Positions 9,299-14,895 of a stretch of DNA of 19,081 nt are shown one piece after another. Made by a program: the position numbers and the translations under genes. Location: positions 1 through 19,081 of the forward strand of contig CAVHZB010000040.1 of the NCBI GenBank assembly GCA_963640555.1, in the 5' to 3' direction. This stretch comes from F23-B02 sp963640555. Its GTDB lineage: Bacteria > Bacillota > Clostridia > Oscillospirales > Oscillospiraceae. The notes under the pieces were generated by a model, which had not been told where the DNA came from, ran no database searches, and was given only the letters and a program-made list of their open reading frames with translations. The stretch's first letter is position 1. Each line of letters opens with the position of its first letter.

Positions 9299-9829
9299 TT
9301 GAAGACTAAGGATATGGCGTATATCGCCCTGATGGCGGTGCTCATATCGGTCTGCTCATGGCTGTCGATACCGGCAGCCATTCCTTTTACCATGCAGACC
9401 TACGCAATATTCACGGCGCTCCTGCTTTTGGGCGGCAGACGCGGCAGCATAGCCGTTTTGCTGTACATACTCATGGGCGCAGTGGGACTTCCGGTGTTTT
9501 CCGGCTTTACCGGCGGCATCGGCAAGCTGATGGGACCGAGCGGCGGCTACATTATAGGCTTTATTTTCACGGCGCTGTGCTATCGGCTGTCCGAAGGGCT
9601 TTTCGGCGGGCGCTTCGGCGCGCGTCTTGCGGGAATGGCGGTCGGACTCGTTGTGTGCTATGCGTTCGGAACGGTGTGGTTCGTGCGGGTCTACTCGGCG
9701 GCAAGCACAATGAGCTATGCCTCGGCGCTCGGGATCTGCGTTTTCCCGTTCATAATACCGGACGCCGCAAAAATGGCTCTGGCGTTCCTGACCGACAAGA
9801 TACTGAAAAAGCATATCGAGATCGAATGA
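9299..9829 (+). CDS. bioY: BioY-family biotin transporter (ECF S component)
   Basis: A membrane substrate-binding subunit that imports biotin, usually with the shared ECF module EcfA/A'/T encoded elsewhere. There are 176 residues with about six hydrophobic helices. Family signatures are MAVLISVCSWLSIP near the start with PFTMQTYAIF, and GLPVFSGFTGGIGKLMGPSGGYIIGF in the middle, which corresponds to the conserved BioY G-rich stretch. Translation starts at TTG, preceded by GAGGTG seven bases upstream that overlaps the nadE stop codon; the gap is 11 nt. No BirA operator is recognisable and no bio genes are adjacent, so the link to nadE is likely only operonic. The last codons form the left arm of the terminator. 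Confidence 0.92.
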   Translation: MKTKDMAYIALMAVLISVCSWLSIPAAIPFTMQTYAIFTALLLLGGRRGSIAVLLYILMGAVGLPVFSGFTGGIGKLMGPSGGYIIGFIFTALCYRLSEGLFGGRFGARLAGMAVGLVVCYAFGTVWFVRVYSAASTMSYASALGICVFPFIIPDAAKMALAFLTDKILKKHIEIE

Positions 9830-9850
9830 AAGATCTCGATATGCTTTTTT
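9806..9850. terminator. Bidirectional terminator overlapping the bioY 3' end
   Basis: A perfect 18-bp stem (9806-9823 with 9832-9849) runs from five As to a run of six Ts. The 8-nt loop contains the bioY stop codon, so the left arm codes for the last residues of BioY. It can also terminate the convergent alr. Confidence 0.92.
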
Positions 9851-9874
9851 CTTATTTCCTGAACAAAAAATCGC

Positions 9875-11044
9875 TCAAAACCGGAGGAGGAGCTCTCTGT
9901 CGATCTCCTGTCCGTTTCGGATATACACTCTCGGAACGCGCTTGCTCACGGCGCAGACGAGCTCATACGGTATCGTCCCCGCTATGGCGGCAAGCTCCTC
10001 AACGCGGTTATTTTCACCGAATATCTCGACCTCGTCGCCGACTCCGACATCGGGCAGCTCGGTCAGATCTATCATGCTCATATCCATGCATATCCTGCCG
10101 CGCAGAGGCGCAGGACCGCTGTCGGTCATGATGCTGCACCGGTTCGACAGGCAGCGGAAGAAGCCGTCGGCATAGCCGTAGGGTATAACGCCTATGCGGG
10201 TCCTGCCGCTGGTTCTGTAGAGCCTGCCGTAGCTTATATCGGTGCCCTCATCGTAGGTCTTTATCGTATTTATGGCAGCCTTAAGGGTCATTGCCGGGCG
10301 CAGACCGAGCGACCTTGCAAGCTCGCCGCAGCCGTACAGCAGAAGTCCGGGGCGCACCATATCCATATATGTCTCGGGATAGAGCGCGACGGCGCCGGTA
10401 TTTGCGCAGTGGTGCAGCGGGATGCGCCTGCCGAGTGTGTCCTCCACGGCGCGTATCGTTTCACGGAACAGCCTGAACTGGGCTCCTGTATACGCCGCAT
10501 CGTCCGCATCCGTCTCGTCGGCAACGGAGAAGTGGGTAAAGATGCCCTCCACCTCAAGAAACGGCATATTGCAGCTGTCAACTATGCCCTTGACGCCGGT
10601 CTCGAAATGCTTGCCGGCGCACAGAACTCCAAGGCGGGACATTCCGGTGTCCACCTTCATGTGAACCCGCAGCACGGCACCGAACTGCGCTGCCGCAGCG
10701 TTATACTCCTCTGCCTTTGCAAGGCAGGTGACCGTCTGGGTGATGTTATTCGCTATGAGGTTCGGGACCTGCTCGGTGGGCGTGTGACCGAGAATGAGAA
10801 TGGGCATCACTATGCCGTTTGCGCGCAGCTCCATCGCCTCGTCGAGGCTCGACACTGCGAGGTAATCGGCTCCGAGCTCCTGCAGCACCGACGCGACGCG
10901 CACTGCGCCGTGACCGTAGGCATCGGCTTTGACGACGCCCAGAAAGCGTACATCCTTGCCGCATCTTCTGCGCAGGGTCCTGTAGTTATGCTCTATCGCG
11001 TCAAGATCTATCTGCGCCCATGTTCTGCGAAGTGTAGATCTCAT
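9875..11044 (-). CDS. alr: Alanine racemase
   Basis: A PLP enzyme that converts L-alanine to D-alanine for peptidoglycan. There are 389 residues from the chosen ATG. The PLP lysine is Lys39 in VVKADAYGHG. The second catalytic base, tyrosine, lies in ISYGRLY, and IPYGYADGF, HMKVDTGMSRLG and GRICMDMSMID are conserved. I prefer the ATG at 11044, which has AGGGGTG six bases before it. An in-frame GTG at 11053 overlaps the stop of the upstream gene (GTGA) and would add three residues. The tight coupling to the upstream membrane-anchored protein suggests one operon with a shared promoter near 11750-11779. The bioY terminator lies 25 nt beyond its stop. Confidence 0.97.
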   Translation of the reverse strand: MRSTLRRTWAQIDLDAIEHNYRTLRRRCGKDVRFLGVVKADAYGHGAVRVASVLQELGADYLAVSSLDEAMELRANGIVMPILILGHTPTEQVPNLIANNITQTVTCLAKAEEYNAAAAQFGAVLRVHMKVDTGMSRLGVLCAGKHFETGVKGIVDSCNMPFLEVEGIFTHFSVADETDADDAAYTGAQFRLFRETIRAVEDTLGRRIPLHHCANTGAVALYPETYMDMVRPGLLLYGCGELARSLGLRPAMTLKAAINTIKTYDEGTDISYGRLYRTSGRTRIGVIPYGYADGFFRCLSNRCSIMTDSGPAPLRGRICMDMSMIDLTELPDVGVGDEVEIFGENNRVEELAAIAGTIPYELVCAVSKRVPRVYIRNGQEIDRELLLRF

Positions 11045-11049
11045 TGCGC

Positions 11050-11706
11050 TCACCCCTGAATGGAGATCGTTCCGCCCGCAGTGACCTGGCTTATCTCAAC
11101 GCCGCCGTAGGTGCCGAAGAAGTCCCAGCTCGCGGAAACGGGGATGGATGCCGCCTGACCTGCGGGAACCGTGACCGTTGCGGTGACGGCGGCAAGACCC
11201 GCCTCGTTTCTCACCTTTTCGCTCCGGTAGCTTATACCGGGGCTCGTGAATTTGTAATCGACTCCGTTTACGGTGATAACGCCGTTGTGAGGTCCGACCG
11301 AAAGCGTGTAGGTGCTCAGGACGATGTTGAAGCTGAGCGTTACGGTCTCGCTGTTTTCGGAAACGGCCGTCCAATTGACATACATTATCATTTTGGTGCC
11401 CGTATTGCTCTCAAAGCTGCCGGACTGATTGATCGAGCGCGTTATGCCGCTCGGTGCGGGCTCGCTGCCGTTATCGTCATTGTCATTGTCACCGTCCGGC
11501 TGTGCCGAGGGACTGACGGCAGGCGACTGCTCCGGCTCCGGAGTCGGCGTTGAGATAACGCTGGGCGTTACCGCCGGCGAGGGGTCAGCCGTTTCGTTCG
11601 GAGCGGTGTCCTTGATGCTGCCGCCGGTCAGCCATGCCGACACTGCGGCTATAATTATCAGCACCAGAACAAGGGCGATGAATATATTGACTCTGTGCTT
11701 ATCCAT
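11050..11706 (-). CDS. Membrane-anchored beta-rich protein, function unknown
   Basis: I do not recognise a family. The 218-residue protein has an N-terminal membrane segment at about residues 7-26 preceded by charged residues. There is no lipobox or cleavage site, so it is probably an outward-facing anchor. Residues of about 30-92 form a low-complexity linker rich in Pro, Thr, Ser and Asp. The rest (about 93-218) is strongly beta-like, with alternating hydrophobic and Thr/Ser residues and no cysteines, as in Ig-like or adhesin-type folds. GGAG lies 7 nt before the ATG, and a strong sigma-A promoter is upstream. The gene runs into alr with a stop/start overlap zone, which hints at a wall-associated role. 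That role is inference only. Confidence 0.8.
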   Translation of the reverse strand: MDKHRVNIFIALVLVLIIIAAVSAWLTGGSIKDTAPNETADPSPAVTPSVISTPTPEPEQSPAVSPSAQPDGDNDNDDNGSEPAPSGITRSINQSGSFESNTGTKMIMYVNWTAVSENSETVTLSFNIVLSTYTLSVGPHNGVITVNGVDYKFTSPGISYRSEKVRNEAGLAAVTATVTVPAGQAASIPVSASWDFFGTYGGVEISQVTAGGTISIQG

Positions 11707-11721
11707 GTGTTAACTCCGTTC

Positions 11722-11779
11722 TGCCGCATTGCGGCAAGTGATACGAAAGATTATACACCATCGGCGGCAATCAAGTCAA
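11722..11779 (-). promoter_or_regulatory. Sigma-A promoter for the anchored protein-alr unit
   Basis: Read on the - strand, TTGACT (plus 11774-11779) and TATAAT (plus 11750-11755) are separated by 18 nt. A small inverted repeat TGCCGC-ATT-GCGGCA (11722-11736) follows at the expected transcript start. It could be a 5' stabilising hairpin or an operator. Confidence 0.8.
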
Positions 11780-11806
11780 TTCCCTGCTCACGGCAGCGGG
11801 CGGCAG

Positions 11807-11841
11807 AAAAACGCGGCAGGGGTTCCCCATACCGCGTTTTT
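11807..11841 (-). terminator. Intrinsic terminator after the lipoprotein gene
   Basis: The 10-bp stem AAAAACGCGG/CCGCGTTTTT (11807-11816, 11832-11841) has an inner GGGG-TT-CCCC pairing. It sits 10 nt past the lipoprotein stop and ends in Ts on the - strand. It is symmetrical enough to work both ways. Confidence 0.85.
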
Positions 11842-11851
11842 GCTGAGTTTG

Positions 11852-12580
11852 CTACATGTAGTCCTCGGCAGGCCAACTGAAACCGCCTACAGGCTCTATC
11901 CTTGCAAATACTATATAGCTGTTTAGTATCAGTCTGCTCAAGTGTTCTCCAAAGTTATCATAGCCGCTGTCGCACCTAGCCAGAAAATAAAGTGAGGTTG
12001 GCGCTATGGGTGAATAAGTGTTTCTGAGATACCTGCCGTAACTTGTCGCTCTTTCCCTGAACTCTGCATTGCCTTCGTCAATATCCTGATATATCTGACT
12101 GCGGCAGGCCTGAAAATTACTCAGATCGTACTTGGTGTCATATGTGATATCGAGTATATCTGTTTTGTTGCTGCGTTTAGCTGTAGACACAGCAGATGCC
12201 CAAATCTTAATCGTTTTCTGCTCGGAATCTATATTTTCAAAATATAGAAAGCCCTTATCCTCTATAAAATCCAACGATGTCAGCTTGCTCCAGTCAAGCT
12301 CAATGCTCTGGATAGCATCGTTGACATTGAGAACGTCGATCTCTAAAATGTGCCATATGCCGTCGCTTGAAAAGGTAACGGGAAAGGCAAGCTTTTCGTG
12401 AGTTATAAGAAACGGCGTTTCTCTGCTTGCCGAGACATATACTATCGAACGCCCTGTTTCAAAATTGGTTTCACGGTCTGTTACCTCCCACGAGGAATAA
12501 ACAGGGTTTGAGATGGCGTATTCTGCATCCTCGTTGGCGTAGGTGCTGTTGTGGGCGTTTATCTGCTCGTTCTGCCTGGC
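11852..12580 (-). CDS. C-terminal part of the frameshifted lipoprotein
   Basis: This is the -1 frame continuation of the lipoprotein beginning at 12963. From GCC at 12580 the frame is open for 242 codons to the stop at 11852. It has no ATG or GTG start; the first possible start is a TTG at 12274, which lacks a clear SD and lies in mid-domain. A TGA in this frame sits at 12589-12587, so the two frames overlap only between 12586 and 12562. The residues are of ordinary composition with alternating polar and hydrophobic stretches (for example VYVSASRETPFLITHEK and DGIWHILEIDVLN), consistent with a secreted beta/alpha domain. Together with the upstream part the protein would have 370 residues. The function is not recognised. 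Confidence 0.75.
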   Translation of the reverse strand, partial: ARQNEQINAHNSTYANEDAEYAISNPVYSSWEVTDRETNFETGRSIVYVSASRETPFLITHEKLAFPVTFSSDGIWHILEIDVLNVNDAIQSIELDWSKLTSLDFIEDKGFLYFENIDSEQKTIKIWASAVSTAKRSNKTDILDITYDTKYDLSNFQACRSQIYQDIDEGNAEFRERATSYGRYLRNTYSPIAPTSLYFLARCDSGYDNFGEHLSRLILNSYIVFARIEPVGGFSWPAEDYM

Positions 12581-12963
12581 AAAAAATCATCTATAACAGA
12601 GTCAGGCGGTTCGCTCAGCGCAGTCGTTGAATTTTCTCCTTCGTCATATCTTTCTGCACCGTCGAGTATCCAGCCCTCGTCATACAGATTATATTCAAGC
12701 TCATAGCTTCTGACAAGCTTTGCGGTCTCCGTTTCGGCCTGTATGGTGACATATACAATGTCCTGCTTGTCCTCCTGATTCGTCTGGCGTTTGAGTATTT
12801 CAATGCCGCTTATCGCCGCTCCCTCGCATTCCTCCGGAAGCTTCCGCTCCTGCATGTCGGCAAGGATTTCCTCCTCTGTTTTTACCTCCTCCGAAGCGCA
12901 GCCGCAAAGCAGCAGCGCACAGCATATGAGCAGAAACAGCACTATGCTTTTTCTCTTCATCAT
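12559..12963 (-). CDS. Lipoprotein of unknown function, N-terminal part (in-frame stop just after slip site)
   Basis: An exported lipoprotein. MMKRKSIVLFLLICCALLL forms a signal peptide and LCGC is the lipobox, with Cys22 as the lipidated residue. It is followed by an acidic region (SEEVKTEEEILADMQERK) and a mixed alpha/beta stretch. Read literally, the protein ends at 134 residues with a TAA at 12561-12559. The reading frame changes to a long continuation at a run of six Ts (12586-12581), so this is most likely the first third of a 370-residue protein. AGGAGA lies just before the two adjacent ATGs; the second (12960) has the better spacing. It lies 58 nt downstream of the two-TM protein gene and was probably transcribed with it. 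Confidence 0.82.
   Translation of the reverse strand: MMKRKSIVLFLLICCALLLCGCASEEVKTEEEILADMQERKLPEECEGAAISGIEILKRQTNQEDKQDIVYVTIQAETETAKLVRSYELEYNLYDEGWILDGAERYDEGENSTTALSEPPDSVIDDFLPGRTSR
12580..12586 (-). other. Candidate -1 slippery heptamer T TTT TTG
   Basis: In the zero frame the codons read GAT TTT TTG. A slip of one base back leaves TTT TTT in the ribosome and continues with GCC in the open -1 frame. The same result would follow from a lost T in a seven-T tract. The site is within the only 25-nt window where the two frames overlap. Confidence 0.6.
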
Positions 12964-13021
12964 TTTTCTCCTATAGGCGAAAAGTATTGTAAACTCAGGC
13001 GAAAGCCTGCTGCTTGAATGT

Positions 13022-13531
13022 TTATTTGAGCTTTCTTTTTATCTCGTTTGCACTCAGCACAAGGTCACCGAAAGCAGCAAGTCCGAGACCGGAGAGATAT
13101 GATATGACGGCACCGGGAATGAGAATACCAAAGAATATTCCTATATTGAACTCACTGTGTCCCCAATAGGTGCTGACATTCGCAAAGGTAAATGCGAGAA
13201 TTACCGATGCGATCATTCCAAGTACGCATATGAATGTCGCTATATCCTTGAGCGTTGCACCGGGGTTGGAATATAAGCCTCCCCCGGAAGTCGAAACAGG
13301 TGCACCGCCCTCCGAAGCAGCATTCCCCGCTTGCCAGCGTCTATTGACCGCAAATTGAGCCTGCTCAATACTGTCAGCGGCAAAATAATGCCCGTCTACC
13401 TCAAAAATTCTGCCTTGTGCGCGCATCGTCTCAAACTCATAGTCCGAAATGTCCTTGAACCAGCCGTAGCCGTCGTGATCCGAAAATTCACCGGCCTGCG
13501 ACGCTTTGGTCGCGTAAATTCTCTTGCTCAT
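13022..13531 (-). CDS. Two-TM membrane protein of unknown function
   Basis: I do not recognise a family. From the ATG at 13531, which has GGGAGG seven bases upstream, the protein has 169 residues. The soluble N-terminal half (about 1-70) contains DGYGWFKDISDYEFE, aromatic residues and FAVNRRW, followed by a Gly/Ser/Ala-rich linker. Two hydrophobic segments, about 94-118 and 127-160, make a helical hairpin, and the tail NEIKRKLK is basic and probably cytoplasmic. An in-frame upstream ATG at 13546 overlaps the SD and is unlikely. The gene has a consensus promoter whose -10 box lies in a palindrome next to a divergent XRE repressor-like gene, so it is probably repressed by that protein. Confidence 0.8.
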   Translation of the reverse strand: MSKRIYATKASQAGEFSDHDGYGWFKDISDYEFETMRAQGRIFEVDGHYFAADSIEQAQFAVNRRWQAGNAASEGGAPVSTSGGGLYSNPGATLKDIATFICVLGMIASVILAFTFANVSTYWGHSEFNIGIFFGILIPGAVISYLSGLGLAAFGDLVLSANEIKRKLK

Positions 13532-13556
13532 ACAAAATCCTCCCAAAATTCATTCC

Positions 13557-13601
13557 TATAATCGGTAATTCGATTATAAACGCAACTTATTCATATGTCA
13601 A
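13557..13601 (-). promoter_or_regulatory. Consensus sigma-A promoter with operator over the -10 box
   Basis: Read on the - strand, TTGACA (plus 13596-13601), a 17-nt spacer and TATAAT (plus 13573-13578) form a perfect consensus promoter. The perfect inverted repeat TATAATCG-N6-CGATTATA (13557-13564, 13571-13578) contains the -10 hexamer as one arm. The decamer AATTCGATTA at 13567-13576 recurs directly at 13608-13617, 41 nt away. Binding by the divergent XRE protein is inferred. Confidence 0.8.
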
Positions 13602-13677
13602 GACGGAAATTCGATTAACGAACTGTTTGAAATAAACAACGGGCGGATAAGATAAAGCAAAAAAGGAGGCGAGGAAC

Positions 13678-14007
13678 ATGAGGCTTGATTATCAGGAGAT
13701 AGGGCGCAGGATCGCGCAGCGCAGACGGTCGCTTGGGCTCAAGCAGGCTGAGGTCGAGGAGCGCGCCGAGCTTGGCTATAAGTACCTTTCAAACATCGAG
13801 CGCGGGATATCCATACCGTCCACCGAAGTCATAATGCGTCTTGCCGTGGCTCTTGATACGACGCCGGATGCTTTTCTTGTCGGTGCGGTGCAGCCTGATC
13901 CTCAGGAAAAATGGCGCAGCGTCGCCGAGCGCCTGCGCACACTGTCGCCCCGTCAGCTCGACCTCGCCGAGCAGCTTATCGAGGTCGCCTCCAATCAGAA
14001 ATTTTAG
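13678..14007 (+). CDS. XRE-family helix-turn-helix regulator
   Basis: A DNA-binding protein of 109 residues. Residues of about 7-62 form the Cro/C1-type HTH: IGRRIAQRRRSLGLKQ, then AEVEERAELGYKYLSNIERG, then the typical IPSTEVIMRLAVALD segment. The remaining 40 residues form a short helical C-terminus (RSVAERLRTLSPRQLDLAEQL), possibly for dimerisation. GGAGG is eight bases before the ATG. The gene is divergent from the two-TM protein gene, across a 146-nt region with a palindrome and a repeated decamer, so autoregulation and control of the divergent unit are likely. Its own promoter is only weakly visible (TTTGAA-N16-TAAGAT ending at 13653). No phage genes surround it. Confidence 0.92.
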   Translation: MRLDYQEIGRRIAQRRRSLGLKQAEVEERAELGYKYLSNIERGISIPSTEVIMRLAVALDTTPDAFLVGAVQPDPQEKWRSVAERLRTLSPRQLDLAEQLIEVASNQKF

Positions 14008-14062
14008 GGGGGGCACAGACATTGTGCCGTATAGAGCAAAGCTCCGGCGAAAGCCGACACTC

Positions 14063-14100
14063 AAAAAGACAGCCCGGTATTAAATCCGAGCTGTCTTTTT
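14063..14100. terminator. Bidirectional terminator between the XRE gene and the kinase operon
   Basis: The 11-bp stem AAAAAGACAGC/GCTGTCTTTTT (14063-14073, 14090-14100) has an inner CGG/CCG pairing. It serves the + strand XRE gene and the convergent - strand operon ending at 14158. Two small hairpins precede it: GGCACA/TGTGCC at 14012-14028 and CGGC-GAAA-GCCG at 14045-14056. Confidence 0.88.
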
Positions 14101-14124
14101 CATAATATTCAGTACCGACCTCAC

Positions 14125-14144
14125 GGAACGGGCAAGCCCGTTCC
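14125..14144. repeat. Intergenic hairpin GGAACGGG-CAAG-CCCGTTCC
   Basis: An 8-bp GC-rich stem lies between the terminator and the stop of the 14158-14868 gene, followed by CTACAGGGCGCC. It looks like a dispersed intergenic repeat unit, but only one copy lies in this window. Confidence 0.55.
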
Positions 14145-14157
14145 CTACAGGGCGCCG

Positions 14158-14868
14158 TCAGCTTTCGGTATGAACTTGCGCGGCGAGACCGTCGGTGCAC
14201 AGCTGCAGCGCATGGTTATATATCATCTCCGCTGCATCGGCGTTAAAGCGGTCGTATGTGTAATATCCGTGGCAGGCAAAATGAATGAGCTTTCCGCCAC
14301 GGAAATATAAGACCAGGCGATTATCCGTGACATCCTTGTCGTTAAAAACGACAAGGTACAGTCCCAGACCGCCCTCGGAGCCGTCATAGTAATACACGCC
14401 GCTGCAATTATCCCACCACGGCTGGTACAGGGGGCAGCCCTCAAGGCTCGGAAGGTCGATATCGTCCTCAGTGGTGAGAACAAGCTCCCCTTTCACAAAC
14501 CACGCCGTGCCACGATCGCCGATGGGATAGCTTGCGGCATCCGCCGATGCGGTGCCGGCGTTGGCTGTCCTGAAATGCTCGCGTATCTCCTCAATGTAGC
14601 TCTCAAGCTCCTGCTCGGTCATTTTGGCGGGGTCAAAGCCCGAATTTGATGTGTTGCCCGGCGAGGGCGTATGGTTGGCGTTTGCTCCCGAAACGGGAGA
14701 CGCGGGCTTTTCCGTTCTCATGGGCTCCGTAACCTCGGCAGTCGGCGTCGGGAGTGCGGCATCATCTGCCGGTCTGTCCTTTAAAACGAGCAGCAGCACC
14801 GCCACCGCCGCTATCGCGGCGACGGCGCATACTGTCGCTATTATGATGTACACCTTGTTGCTTTTCAT
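14158..14868 (-). CDS. Membrane-anchored protein of unknown function in the kinase operon
   Basis: I do not recognise a family. The 236-residue protein has a short basic N-terminus, a membrane segment at about 6-29 with no lipobox, a Pro/Thr/Ala-rich linker (about 32-75), an amphipathic helix (MTEQELESYIEEIREHF) and a C-terminal globular domain of about 130 residues. The domain is rich in Tyr, Trp, Gly and Asp, for example YQPWWDNCSGVYYYDGSEGG. Two or three cysteines in the domain could pair outside the cell. The architecture resembles the anchored protein upstream of alr. It starts 27 nt after the kinase stop with AGGAAGG upstream, so it is the third gene of a phosphatase-kinase operon and a plausible partner or substrate of the kinase. 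That role is inference. Confidence 0.82.
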   Translation of the reverse strand: MKSNKVYIIIATVCAVAAIAAVAVLLLVLKDRPADDAALPTPTAEVTEPMRTEKPASPVSGANANHTPSPGNTSNSGFDPAKMTEQELESYIEEIREHFRTANAGTASADAASYPIGDRGTAWFVKGELVLTTEDDIDLPSLEGCPLYQPWWDNCSGVYYYDGSEGGLGLYLVVFNDKDVTDNRLVLYFRGGKLIHFACHGYYTYDRFNADAAEMIYNHALQLCTDGLAAQVHTES

Positions 14869-14895
14869 ATCGCTGCCTTCCTCGGTCGAGCGCCG

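Noticed and set aside
10409..11059. Open frame of 216 codons antisense to alr
   Set aside because: The alr motifs on the other strand are unambiguous and third-position GC bias favours alr; no SD for the antisense frame.
13626..13653. Promoter for the XRE gene (TTTGAA-N16-TAAGAT)
   Set aside because: Match to consensus is too weak to list as a feature; mentioned only as a possibility.
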